A stretch of 64,000 nucleotides of DNA from Salipiger thiooxidans. GTDB lineage: Bacteria; Pseudomonadota; Alphaproteobacteria; Rhodobacterales; Rhodobacteraceae. This document shows, in pieces, positions 1-8,865 of the stretch; position 1 is the stretch's first letter, and each line of letters opens with the position of its first letter. Where the stretch lies: positions 339,538-403,537 of the forward strand of contig NZ_FNAV01000004.1 in NCBI RefSeq assembly GCF_900102075.1. Direction: 5' to 3'. The notes under the pieces are model-generated. The model was not told the origin of the DNA. It worked only from the letters and a program-made list of their open reading frames with translations, and searched no databases. The translations under genes were made by a program, and so were the position numbers.

Positions 1-283
1 CCCGGGGGGCGGCTACCGGCTGGCACGCCCGGCGTCGGAGATCCGCGTCGTGGATATTCTCGCCGCGGTCGACGAGACCGTGGACGCGATGCACAAGGGC
101 GCGGGCGCCTCGGGGGCGGCCTCGGGCAGCCGGGCGCAGTCGCTCACCAACCGGCTGTGGCAGAGCCTCTCTGCGCATGTCTACGTGTTCCTGCACCAGA
201 CCCGGCTGTCGGACGTCATCGACAACACGCTGGCGCCCTGTCCGGCGGTGCCTTCGCTGTTTTCGGTGGTCGACGAGCCCTGA
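1..283 (+). CDS. iscR: IscR-type Rrf2 regulator, 3' part
   Basis: C-terminal part of an Rrf2-family regulator; the 5' end lies outside the window and the reading frame is open from base 2. It begins with the family's GGGYRLARP wing and continues through the effector-binding region. IscR represses and tunes iron-sulphur assembly genes, and it stands directly before the suf operon, as in Rhodobacter. Odd point: where E. coli IscR has three cluster-ligating cysteines before the LTxxLW helix, this protein has a Gly/Ala/Ser-rich stretch without cysteine; the only cysteine visible is near the C terminus (APCP). Rhodobacter IscR is known to lack the classical cysteines and still bind a cluster. The family call is firm; iron sensing is inferred. 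Confidence 0.85.
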   Translation, partial: PGGGYRLARPASEIRVVDILAAVDETVDAMHKGAGASGAASGSRAQSLTNRLWQSLSAHVYVFLHQTRLSDVIDNTLAPCPAVPSLFSVVDEP

Positions 284-376
284 CGACCTGTGGCATGGGC
301 TGCGGCAGGCCGTGAGCGGGGGCACCCCGTTCGCCGTCGCCGCCCGTGACCCGAGACCGATCCGAAGGATGATACC

Positions 377-1420
377 GTGAAGCGCGTCTACCTAGACTGG
401 AACGCCACCGCACCGCTGCGCCCCGAAGCGCGGGAGGCAATGATCGCCGCGATGGATGTGACGGGAAACCCCTCCTCGGTGCATGCCGAGGGGCGGGTGG
501 CCAAGGGCATGATGGAGCGGGCGCGGGCCGAGGTGGCCTCGGCCTTCGGTGCCGACGGGGCGGACGTGGTGTTCCTCTCGGGCGCGACCGAGGCCGCGGC
601 GCTGGCCTGTGCCGGGCGCGATCTGCGGGGCGCGGCGGTCGAGCATGACGCGGTCCGGGCCTGGATCGACGCGGTGCTGCCGGTGGATGCGGCGGGGCAT
701 GTGGTGGTGAGCGATCCCGCCCGCACCGCGCTGCAGGCGGCCAACTCCGAGACCGGGGTGATTCAGGAGCTGCCTCAGGGACTTGCGGTGGTCGACGCCA
801 CGCAGGCCTTTGGCAAGATCCCCTTCGCATTCAACTGGGCTGGCTGCACTGCGGCGCTGGTTTCGGCCCACAAGCTTGGCGGTCCCAAGGGAATCGGCGC
901 GCTGGTGTTGCGGCGCGGGACGGATCTCTCGGCGCGGATGCTGGGCGGCGGCCAGGAGATGGGCCGCCGGGCCGGTACGGAAAACCTGATTGGAATCATG
1001 GGGTTCGCGGCGGCGGCTCTGGCGTCTCAGCGGGATCTTGAGCATGGGCTCTGGACAAAAGTTGAAAAACTTAGAAACATTCTAGAGAATGTGATTGCGG
1101 ACGGCGCAAAAGAGACTATTTTTGTCGGGAATAGTGCTTCGCGCCTGCCGAATACCTCCTGTTTCGCCCTGCCGGGTTGGAAGGGCGAAACGCAGGTGAT
1201 GCAGATGGATCTGGCTGGATTCGCCGTCAGCGCGGGATCGGCCTGCTCCAGCGGCAAGCTGCGGCCGAGCGAAGTGCTTCGGGCCATGGGTCACGACGAG
1301 GAGACCGCGCGCAGCGCGATCCGGGTGAGCCTTGGGCCGGATGTGACGGAAGAGGACGTGCTGCGTTTTGCCGATGCCTGGCTCAAGCAGTACCGGAAGC
1401 ATCGCGCCAGAGGCGCGTAA
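377..1420 (+). CDS. iscS: Cysteine desulfurase, IscS/NifS type
   Basis: A 347-residue PLP-dependent cysteine desulfurase, which removes sulphur from cysteine as a persulfide for cluster assembly. The PLP lysine is K166 in [10 protein letters not shown] and the persulfide cysteine is C290 in [10 protein letters not shown], the class I (IscS/NifS) active-site loop; this distinguishes it from the class II SufS encoded 6 kb downstream. The start is GTG, chosen because GAAGGA lies 7 bases upstream. It is slightly short for the family (about 390). It follows iscR by 93 bases and heads the suf operon. Its last codons run into a cluster of short GC hairpins. Confidence 0.9.
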   Translation: MKRVYLDWNATAPLRPEAREAMIAAMDVTGNPSSVHAEGRVAKGMMERARAEVASAFGADGADVVFLSGATEAAALACAGRDLRGAAVEHDAVRAWIDAVLPVDAAGHVVVSDPARTALQAANSETGVIQELPQGLAVVDATQAFGKIPFAFNWAGCTAALVSAHKLGGPKGIGALVLRRGTDLSARMLGGGQEMGRRAGTENLIGIMGFAAAALASQRDLEHGLWTKVEKLRNILENVIADGAKETIFVGNSASRLPNTSCFALPGWKGETQVMQMDLAGFAVSAGSACSSGKLRPSEVLRAMGHDEETARSAIRVSLGPDVTEEDVLRFADAWLKQYRKHRARGA

Positions 1421-1534
1421 CAGAAAGCGCCAGAGGCGCGCAAGACCAGCGCCTCGCGCGCGGGAGACATGCGCCGGAGGCGCCGCGGCGAAGCGCCGGA
1501 AGGCGCTTCCGACTTTTCGAGGCGCCCTAGGCGC
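1403..1534 (+). repeat. Cluster of five short GCGCC/GGCGC hairpins
   Basis: Five closely spaced inverted repeats of the form GCGCC-(2 to 4 bases)-GGCGC lie at about 1403-1417, 1426-1440, 1471-1483, 1492-1507 and 1521-1534. The first overlaps the stop codon of the desulfurase gene and the group ends about 140 bases before sufB. No T-run follows, so they are not simple terminators. As RNA they would form a string of stable stems, which could attenuate read-through or set mRNA segment stability between the desulfurase gene and sufB. The role is inferred. Confidence 0.55.
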
Positions 1535-1676
1535 ACGGGCCGCGGGTCGGCCGGGACAGGATGGCCGCAGGGCGGTCTGGACTTTGAGCGTGGCGCGCTG
1601 GCGTCGCGGATGGATGGGCGCCCCCGGGCGCGCGAGCGAACAGGACACGCCCCGGCGTGATGACAGGAGAGAACGC

Positions 1677-3230
1677 ATGGCAGCCTTCGACAACGTGACC
1701 GTCAAGGAAGGGGTCGAGCAGGAAACCGTGGATGCGGTCGAGGCCATCTCGACCTACAAGTATGGCTGGGAAACCGACATCGAGATGGAATACGCTCCCA
1801 AGGGCGTGAACCCGGACATCGTGCGGCTGATCTCGGAGAAGAACGAAGAGCCCGAGTGGATGACCGAATGGCGCCTCAAGGCGTTCGAGCGGTGGACCCA
1901 GATGAAGGAACCCACCTGGGCGATGGTCGACTACCCCGAGATCGACTTCCAGGAACAGTACTACTACGCACGGCCCAAGAGCATGGCGACCAAGCCCAAG
2001 TCGCTCGACGAGGTCGACCCCAAGCTTCTGGCGACCTACGAGAAGCTCGGCATCCCGCTGAAGGAGCAGATGATCCTCGCGGGCGTCGAGGGCGCCGATG
2101 ACGCGCCCGCCGACGCGGCGGGCGCGCTGTCCGCGACCGCGGGCTCGGACCGCAGGGTGGCCGTGGACGCGGTCTTCGACTCGGTCTCGGTCGGGACCAC
2201 CTTCAAGAAGGAGCTCGAGAAGGCAGGGGTGATCTTCTGCTCGATCTCCGAGGCGATCCGCGAGCACCCGGAGCTGGTGAAGAAATACCTCGGCTCGGTG
2301 GTTCCGGTGTCGGACAACTTCTACGCGACGCTCAATAGCGCCGTGTTCTCGGACGGCTCCTTCGTCTACGTGCCGCCCGGGGTCCGCTGCCCGATGGAGC
2401 TTTCGACCTACTTCCGCATCAACGCCGAGAACACCGGCCAGTTCGAGCGCACGCTGATCATCGCCGACAAGGGCTCGTACGTGAGCTACCTCGAAGGCTG
2501 CACCGCGCCCAAGCGTGACACCGCGCAGCTGCACGCGGCCGTGGTCGAGATCATCGTCGAGGAAGACGCCGAGGTGAAATACTCCACGGTGCAGAACTGG
2601 TTCCCCGGCGACGAGAACGGCAAGGGCGGCATCTACAACTTCGTCACCAAGCGCGCGGATTGCCGCGGCGACCGTGCGAAGGTGATGTGGACCCAGGTCG
2701 AGACCGGCTCTGCCGTGACCTGGAAATACCCGTCCTGCATCCTGCGCGGCAACGAGAGCCAGGGCGAGTTCTACTCGATCGCCATCGCCAACAACCACCA
2801 GCAGGCCGATACCGGCACCAAGATGATCCACCTCGGCAAGGACACGCGTTCGCGCATCGTCTCCAAGGGCATCTCGGCGGGTGTGGCGCAGAACACCTAC
2901 CGCGGCCTCGTGTCGATGCACCCCAAGGCCAAGAACAGCCGCAACTACACCCAGTGCGACAGCCTGCTGATCGGTGACAAGTGCGGGGCCCACACGGTCC
3001 CCTACATCGAGGTCAAGAACAACTCCTCGCGCTGCGAGCACGAGGCGACCACCTCGAAGGTCGACGACGAGCAGCTCTTCTACTGCCGCCAGCGCGGCAT
3101 GGACGAGGAAGAGGCGGTGGCGCTGGTCGTCAACGGCTTCTGCAAGGAGGTGCTGCAGGCGCTGCCGATGGAGTTCGCCATGGAAGCGCAGGCGCTGGTG
3201 GCCATCTCGCTCGAGGGTTCGGTGGGCTGA
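1677..3230 (+). CDS. sufB: Fe-S cluster scaffold SufB
   Basis: A 517-residue SufB, the scaffold subunit of the SufBCD complex on which Fe-S clusters are built in the cytosol. The full family pattern is present, including the beta-helix core with the conserved [16 protein letters not shown] stretch and the C-terminal [14 protein letters not shown] region that contributes cluster and SufD-interface residues. The start at 1677 is preceded by AGGAGA 7 bases upstream; the frame is open further upstream, but that extension is hairpin-derived low-complexity sequence and is not likely translated. It lies 256 bases after the IscS-type gene and before sufC and sufD, with three small genes in between. 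Confidence 0.97.
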   Translation: MAAFDNVTVKEGVEQETVDAVEAISTYKYGWETDIEMEYAPKGVNPDIVRLISEKNEEPEWMTEWRLKAFERWTQMKEPTWAMVDYPEIDFQEQYYYARPKSMATKPKSLDEVDPKLLATYEKLGIPLKEQMILAGVEGADDAPADAAGALSATAGSDRRVAVDAVFDSVSVGTTFKKELEKAGVIFCSISEAIREHPELVKKYLGSVVPVSDNFYATLNSAVFSDGSFVYVPPGVRCPMELSTYFRINAENTGQFERTLIIADKGSYVSYLEGCTAPKRDTAQLHAAVVEIIVEEDAEVKYSTVQNWFPGDENGKGGIYNFVTKRADCRGDRAKVMWTQVETGSAVTWKYPSCILRGNESQGEFYSIAIANNHQQADTGTKMIHLGKDTRSRIVSKGISAGVAQNTYRGLVSMHPKAKNSRNYTQCDSLLIGDKCGAHTVPYIEVKNNSSRCEHEATTSKVDDEQLFYCRQRGMDEEEAVALVVNGFCKEVLQALPMEFAMEAQALVAISLEGSVG

Positions 3231-3258
3231 CGCCCGCCGCGTCCGGGAGGGCTTCGGG

Positions 3259-3456
3259 ATGCTCCAGCAACTCGCCCTGCAATCTTCAGGCGCCGGCATC
3301 GGCGTGTTCCTCGGCCTGCTGATCGGTCTGTCCCTGCGCAAGCGCAAGGGCAAGACCGAGGGGCTGCTGGGCGGCTCGATCCTGCTGACGGCAAGCGCCG
3401 CCGGCGGGCTCGCGCTGGTCGTCATGATGGCCGTGAACTACCTCGCAAACACCTGA
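3259..3456 (+). CDS. Small two-helix membrane protein
   Basis: A 65-residue hypothetical protein with a GGGAGG ribosome site 9 bases before its ATG, in the same direction as sufB and only 28 bases after it. It has two hydrophobic segments (about residues 11-25 and 38-60) separated by a basic loop (RKRKGK), so an inner-membrane hairpin is likely. I do not recognise a family. Its position inside the suf operon suggests co-expression with Fe-S assembly, but no function can be read from the sequence. Confidence 0.65.
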   Translation: MLQQLALQSSGAGIGVFLGLLIGLSLRKRKGKTEGLLGGSILLTASAAGGLALVVMMAVNYLANT

Positions 3457-3496
3457 GGACGACGACGGGACCCCACGAGGATCGCACGAAGGTCAC

Positions 3497-3835
3497 ATGG
3501 CAAACCCTTGGAATAAAACCATGATCATCACGACCACGAACAACGTCGAAGGCCGCCGCATCACCGCCTACAAGGGCATCGTGGTGGGCGAGGCCATCAT
3601 GGGCGCCAACATCGTCCGCGATCTCTTCGCTCAGGTCACCGACATCGTCGGCGGCCGCTCGGGCGCCTACGAGCGCAAGCTGCAGGACGCCCGCGAGGTC
3701 GCCTTCCGCGAGCTTGAACAACGGGCAAAGGCGGTCGGCGGCAATGCCGTGGTCGGCGTGGACATCGACTACGAGGTGGTGGGCGACACGATGCTCATGG
3801 TCTCCGCCTCCGGAACGGCGGTTGTGATCGAGTGA
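3497..3835 (+). CDS. YbjQ/UPF0145 family protein
   Basis: A 112-residue YbjQ-type (UPF0145, old name DUF74) protein, a small pentamer-forming family once called heavy-metal-binding. Family marks are the N-terminal [11 protein letters not shown] strand, [16 protein letters not shown], and the C-terminal [13 protein letters not shown] and [12 protein letters not shown] strands. Length is normal. It follows the small membrane protein by 40 bases, and its stop codon overlaps the next start (GTGA). The biochemical role of the family is not established; the operon position is the only hint of a link to metal or Fe-S handling. Confidence 0.88.
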   Translation: MANPWNKTMIITTTNNVEGRRITAYKGIVVGEAIMGANIVRDLFAQVTDIVGGRSGAYERKLQDAREVAFRELEQRAKAVGGNAVVGVDIDYEVVGDTMLMVSASGTAVVIE

Positions 3836-4435
3836 GCGTCGCGGCGCCCATAACGCGCCCGGAGCTGACCATGCCCGAGGCCGAGGCCGCGCTGCTGCGC
3901 GAGCTCTATGCCGGGGCGGAGGTCATCCTCGAATACGGCTCGGGCGGCTCCACCGCCCTGGCCGCCGGGATGCCCGGCAAGTCGGTGTTCTCGGTCGAGA
4001 GCGACCGGGACTGGGCGCAGATGATGCGCGGCTGGCTGGCCGGGAACCCGCCCGCGATGGGCACCGAAGTGGATATCGTCTGGTCCGACATCGGCGAGAC
4101 GAAGGACTGGGGCCACCCGGTCGACGAGAGCGAATGGCGCCGCTGGCCGCGCTACCCGCTCGAGGTCTGGGAGCTGCCCGAGTTCCGCCACCCCGACGTG
4201 GTGCTGGTCGACGGGCGCTTCCGCGAGGGCTGCGCGCTTGCGGCCCTGTTCCTGGCCGAACGGCCGCTGACGCTGCTGTTCGACGATTACGCCCGGCGGC
4301 AACACTATACACCGGGTCGAGGAATTCCTTGGCCGCCCCGAAATGACCGGGCGTCTCGCCCGGTTCGAGATCACCCCGCAGCCGGTGCCGCCCAAGCGGC
4401 TGCTGCGGATCATGCAACTGACGATGCGGCCCTGA
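3832..4435 (+). pseudogene. Methyltransferase-like gene with 1-base frameshift
   Basis: GTG start overlapping the YbjQ stop. The N-terminal part has an EYGSGGSTALAA loop resembling SAM-binding motif I and a later VLVDGRF strand, so a methyltransferase-like Rossmann fold is probable. After LLFDDY the zero frame turns into Pro/Arg/Ala-rich nonsense ending at 4446. Skipping the extra A near 4309 restores a coherent C terminus (HRVEEFLGRPEMTGRLARFE and on) that stops at 4435, for about 200 residues. Either the gene is broken or the assembly carries a one-base insertion; the intact operon around it makes a sequencing error plausible. Confidence 0.6.
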
Positions 4436-4484
4436 ACGCCGCGTGACGCGAACGCGGCCCGGGCGGGTAGAATGGAGAGAAAAC

Positions 4485-5240
<756 letters not shown>

Positions 5241-6518
5241 ATGGCACTTCCGCAACCGAAGCAGACGGCGACCGACGCGCGCCTTGCCGCGCTCGACCTG
5301 CCCGAGGGCGGCTGGTCGGCGCCGGCGCGCCAGTCGGCGCTTGCCCGGCTGCAGGCGATGGGCCTGCCCGGCGCCCGTGACGAGTACTGGAAATACACCC
5401 GCCCCGACACGCTCGTGGCGGCCGAGGCCCCCACGGCCGCAGTGTTCCAGGGGGACGAGCCGCTGGTGTTCGACGGTGTCGAACGCCTGAAGATCGTGTT
5501 CCGCGACGGCGTCTTCGATGCCGAGGCCTCGGATCCGCTGGCGCTCGAGAACATCGAGATCGCCCGGCTCGCCGATGCGGCGGACATCCACTGGGCGCAG
5601 GATCTCTACGGCAAGCTCGAAGAGGACGGCCAGACCCCGGTCGAGCGTCCTCTCGCGGCGCTCAACACCACCTTCGCCACAGACGGCATCCTGATGCGCG
5701 TCACCGGCAAGGTCTCGAAGCCGGTCGCGCTGATCTACTACCACGAGTCCGAGACCTCGGACGCGATCCTGCACCACGTGGTGAAGGTCGAGGAAGGCGG
5801 CGACGTCACCGTGCTCGAGAACGGGCCCGCGGCGGCGCGTTTCAACAAGGTGATGGAAGTAGACGTGGCCGACGGCGCCGGGTTCCACCACATCCGCGCC
5901 CAGGGCCGCGACCACGAGCGTCGCGCCGCCACGCATATCTTCGCGCGGCTCGGCGCCGAGAGCACCTTCAAGACCTTCACCCTGACGGTGAACGGCGTGC
6001 TGACCCGCAACGAGTGCGTGGTCGAGCTGACCGGTGACGACGCGGTCTGCCACATCGCGGGCGCCTGCATGGGCGACGGCGATTTCCACCACGACGACAC
6101 GGTGTTCGTCACCCATGACGCGGTGAACTGCGAAAGCCGGCAGGTCTTCAAGAAGGTGCTGCGCAACGGCGCGACCGGCGTGTTCCAGGGCAAGATCCTG
6201 GTGAAGCAGGGTGCCCAGAAGACCGACGGCTACCAGATCAGCCAGTCGCTGCTGCTCGACGAGGACAGCCAGTTCCTCGCCAAGCCCGAGCTCGAGATCT
6301 ACGCCGACGACGTGGCCTGCTCGCACGGGTCCACCTCGGGCGCCATCGACGAGGACGGCCTCTTCTACCTGCGCGCCCGCGGCCTGCCGCGTGGCATCGC
6401 CGAGGACCTTCTGACGATCGCCTTCATCGCGGAAGCGGTGCAGGAGATCGAGGATGAGAGCCTGCAGGAAGAGATCGTAGGCCGGGTCGAGGCCTGGCTC
6501 CTGCGGCGCCGCGGCTGA
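5241..6518 (+). CDS. sufD: Fe-S assembly scaffold subunit SufD
   Basis: A 425-residue SufD, paralogue and partner of SufB in the SufBC2D complex, with a variable helical N terminus and a right-handed beta-helix core. The C-terminal block ADDVACSHGSTSGAIDEDGLFYLRARG carries the conserved Cys and His used at the SufB-SufD interface. It begins directly after the sufC stop and ends with a 1-base overlap with the next gene. Length is normal. Assignment is firm. Confidence 0.96.
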   Translation: MALPQPKQTATDARLAALDLPEGGWSAPARQSALARLQAMGLPGARDEYWKYTRPDTLVAAEAPTAAVFQGDEPLVFDGVERLKIVFRDGVFDAEASDPLALENIEIARLADAADIHWAQDLYGKLEEDGQTPVERPLAALNTTFATDGILMRVTGKVSKPVALIYYHESETSDAILHHVVKVEEGGDVTVLENGPAAARFNKVMEVDVADGAGFHHIRAQGRDHERRAATHIFARLGAESTFKTFTLTVNGVLTRNECVVELTGDDAVCHIAGACMGDGDFHHDDTVFVTHDAVNCESRQVFKKVLRNGATGVFQGKILVKQGAQKTDGYQISQSLLLDEDSQFLAKPELEIYADDVACSHGSTSGAIDEDGLFYLRARGLPRGIAEDLLTIAFIAEAVQEIEDESLQEEIVGRVEAWLLRRRG

Positions 6519-7006
6519 TGACGCTCTCGCGCGAGATCCTGGCCACCTACCGGGGGCCGGGGGCCGTCGTGCGGCGCCTGTTGCGACAGGGACCGCGCGA
6601 GGACCGCGCGCTGATGTTCGTCATGGCCGCCTGCGGTCTGTTCTTCGTGGCGCAGATGCCGCAGCTCGCACGGCAGGCGCATCTGGCGGGGACCGAGCTC
6701 AACCCGATGCTCGGCGCCTCGCTGCTGGCGTGGCTGGTGATCGCACCGCTGCTGTTCTACGTGCTGGCCTTCCTCAGCCACCTTGCCGCCCGCCTCTTCG
6801 GCGGCAAGGGGTCGGGCTACGGCGCCCGGCTGGCGCTGTTCTGGGCGCTGCTGGCGGCGACGCCGCTGGTGCTGCTGAACGGGCTCGTCGCGGGGCTGGT
6901 GGGGACGGGGCCGCAGCTGACCATCGTGGGTCTGCTGTGGTTCGCGGTCTTCGTGTGGTTCTGGCTCGGCGGGCTCGTCGCGTCGCAGAAGGCGGCGGCG
7001 GAATGA
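6518..7006 (+). CDS. YIP1-like membrane protein 1
   Basis: A 162-residue integral membrane protein with about four hydrophobic segments (residues near 32-50, 66-88, 102-122 and 130-152) after a short amphipathic N terminus that begins LSREILATYRGP. The pattern is that of YIP1-family bacterial proteins, often found in alphaproteobacterial suf operons. It overlaps the sufD stop by one base and the next YIP1-like gene by ATGA, so translation is probably coupled. No catalytic residues are visible and the role is unknown. Confidence 0.75.
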   Translation: MTLSREILATYRGPGAVVRRLLRQGPREDRALMFVMAACGLFFVAQMPQLARQAHLAGTELNPMLGASLLAWLVIAPLLFYVLAFLSHLAARLFGGKGSGYGARLALFWALLAATPLVLLNGLVAGLVGTGPQLTIVGLLWFAVFVWFWLGGLVASQKAAAE

Positions 7007-7581
7007 CCCCGGCGGGCTTCCTCCGGCTGGCGCTGCAGACGGTTGCGGCCCCGCGCGAGGTGGCGCGCCTGCTGCTGGCCATGCGGCTGAGCCGTGAGGC
7101 GATCCTGACGGCGCTGGCGCTGTCGGTGGTGCTGAACGGGCTGGTCGCGGGGATCTCCTTCGTGCTGGTCCCGGCCGAGGCACTGCCCGCGCAATTTGGT
7201 CCGGTCTTCGTTGCGGGGATCCTCGCGCTCGAGCTCGCGGTGACCATCGTCCTGCTCGGCGTGGTCGGGCGGGCGCTTGGCGGCACCGGGCGCGACATCG
7301 AGATCGCGCTGCTGCTCGCGTGGTTCCACGTCCTGCGGGCGCTGGCGCAGCTCGTCGTGCTGCTGGCGGGGCTGCTGTCCTCGGCCCTGGGCTCGCTCCT
7401 GCTGGTCGCCGCGCTGATGGCCGGCGTCTGGATCCTGATCAACTTCCTCGAAGTGGCGCATGGCTTCAGCGATCTCTGGAAAGCCCTGCTGCTGCTCGTC
7501 ATCGTGACCATCGCACTTGCCTTTGCGATGGTCCTTCTACTCGTGCTAGCAGGGGTCTCCCCCGAAACCATGGCAGGCTGA
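7003..7581 (+). CDS. YIP1-like membrane protein 2
   Basis: A 192-residue membrane protein, start chosen at the ATGA overlap with the preceding gene. Its N terminus (FLRLALQTVAAPREVARLLL) is the family's amphipathic helix, followed by about five hydrophobic segments. It is probably a diverged duplicate of its neighbour. Its stop overlaps the sufS start by one base. Together the two genes form a membrane module embedded in the Suf operon; whether it affects Fe-S assembly cannot be told from sequence. Confidence 0.75.
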   Translation: MTPAGFLRLALQTVAAPREVARLLLAMRLSREAILTALALSVVLNGLVAGISFVLVPAEALPAQFGPVFVAGILALELAVTIVLLGVVGRALGGTGRDIEIALLLAWFHVLRALAQLVVLLAGLLSSALGSLLLVAALMAGVWILINFLEVAHGFSDLWKALLLLVIVTIALAFAMVLLLVLAGVSPETMAG

Positions 7582-8801
7582 TGTTTGACGTTTCCGAAAT
7601 TCGCCGCGACTTCCCGATCCTCTCGCGTGAGGTCAACGGCAAGCCGCTCGTCTATCTCGACAACGGCGCCTCGGCGCAGAAACCGCAGGCGGTAATCGAC
7701 GCCGTGACCCGCGGCTATGCCGAGGAATATGCCAACGTCCACCGCGGGCTGCATTACCTGTCGAACCTCGCCACCGAGAAGTACGAGGCGGTGCGCGGCA
7801 TCACGGCGCGCTTCCTTGGCGCGAAGGACGAGGAAGAGATCGTCTTCACCTCCGGCACCACCGAGGGCATCAACCTCGTGGCCTATTCCTGGGCCATGCC
7901 GCGTTTCGAGCCTGGCGACGAGATCGTGCTGTCGGTGATGGAGCACCACGCCAACATCGTGCCCTGGCACTTCCTGCGCGAGCGTCAGGGCGTCGTGCTG
8001 AAGTGGGTCGACGTGGACGAGACCGGCGCGCTCGACCCGCAGAAGGTGATCGACGCCATCGGCCCGAAGACCAAGCTGGTGGCCGTCACGCAGCTTTCGA
8101 ACGTGCTCGGCACGGTCGTGGACGTGAAGACCATCTGCCACGCCGCGCGCGAGATGGGCGTGCCGGTGCTGGTCGACGGCAGTCAGGGCGCGGTCCATAT
8201 GCCGGTCGATGTCGAGGATATCGGCTGCGATTTCTACGCCATCACCGGCCACAAGCTCTACGGCCCCTCGGGCTCGGGCGCGATCTTCATCCGCAAGGAG
8301 CGGCTGGCCGAGATGCGCCCGTTCATGGGCGGCGGCGACATGATCCGCGAGGTCCACAAGGACTGCGTGACCTATGCCGACCCGCCGATGAAGTTCGAGG
8401 CCGGCACCCCCGGCATCGTCCAGCAGATCGGCATGGGCGCCGCCCTCGAGTACCTGATGTCGCTGGGGATGGAGAACGTCGCCGCTCACGAGGCGCAGAT
8501 CGCGGCCTATGCCGGCTCGCGGCTCTCGGGGCTGAACTGGCTGCAGGTGCAGGGCAACGCGCCCGGCAAGGCGGCGATCTTCTCGTTCACGCTCGACGGC
8601 GCGGCGCATGCCCATGACGTCTCGACGATCCTCGACAAGAAGGGCGTCGCGGTGCGCGCGGGCCACCATTGCGCAGGCCCGCTGATGGACCACCTCGGGC
8701 TCTCGGCGACCTGCCGCGCGTCCTTCGCGCTCTATAACACCGAGGCCGAGGTCGACGCGCTTGTCGACGCGCTGGAACTGGCGCACGAGCTTTTCGCCTG
8801 A
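7581..8801 (+). CDS. sufS: Cysteine desulfurase SufS
   Basis: A 406-residue class II cysteine desulfurase. The PLP lysine is K225 in ITGHKLYGPSG and the persulfide cysteine is C364 in RAGHHCAGP, the SufS/CsdA signature; the N-terminal YLDNGASAQKP and NVHRGLHYLS blocks are typical. SufS passes sulphur to the SufBCD scaffold, usually through SufE or SufU. The start overlaps the upstream stop by one base; the longer open frame upstream belongs to the shadow of the membrane gene. It is the last gene of the operon here: no sufA or sufT follows before the terminator-like hairpin. Confidence 0.96.
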   Translation: MFDVSEIRRDFPILSREVNGKPLVYLDNGASAQKPQAVIDAVTRGYAEEYANVHRGLHYLSNLATEKYEAVRGITARFLGAKDEEEIVFTSGTTEGINLVAYSWAMPRFEPGDEIVLSVMEHHANIVPWHFLRERQGVVLKWVDVDETGALDPQKVIDAIGPKTKLVAVTQLSNVLGTVVDVKTICHAAREMGVPVLVDGSQGAVHMPVDVEDIGCDFYAITGHKLYGPSGSGAIFIRKERLAEMRPFMGGGDMIREVHKDCVTYADPPMKFEAGTPGIVQQIGMGAALEYLMSLGMENVAAHEAQIAAYAGSRLSGLNWLQVQGNAPGKAAIFSFTLDGAAHAHDVSTILDKKGVAVRAGHHCAGPLMDHLGLSATCRASFALYNTEAEVDALVDALELAHELFA

Positions 8802-8830
8802 CGGGCGCCTTCGGTCTCGATCTGAGAAAC

Positions 8831-8856
8831 GGCGCGCCACCTGCGGGCGGCGCGCC
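8831..8856. terminator. GC hairpin between convergent genes
   Basis: GGCGCGCC at 8831-8838 and again at 8849-8856 form an 8-bp perfect stem with a 10-base loop in the 64-base gap between convergent sufS and the peroxidase gene. No T-run is present on either side, so it is a probable but not proven bidirectional terminator. Confidence 0.45.
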
Positions 8857-8865
8857 CGGGATGGC

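Noticed and set aside
1368..1676. 103-residue N-terminal extension of SufB
   Set aside because: Low-complexity Arg/Ala/Gly sequence produced by the hairpin cluster; a strong ribosome site is at 1664-1669 before ATG 1677.
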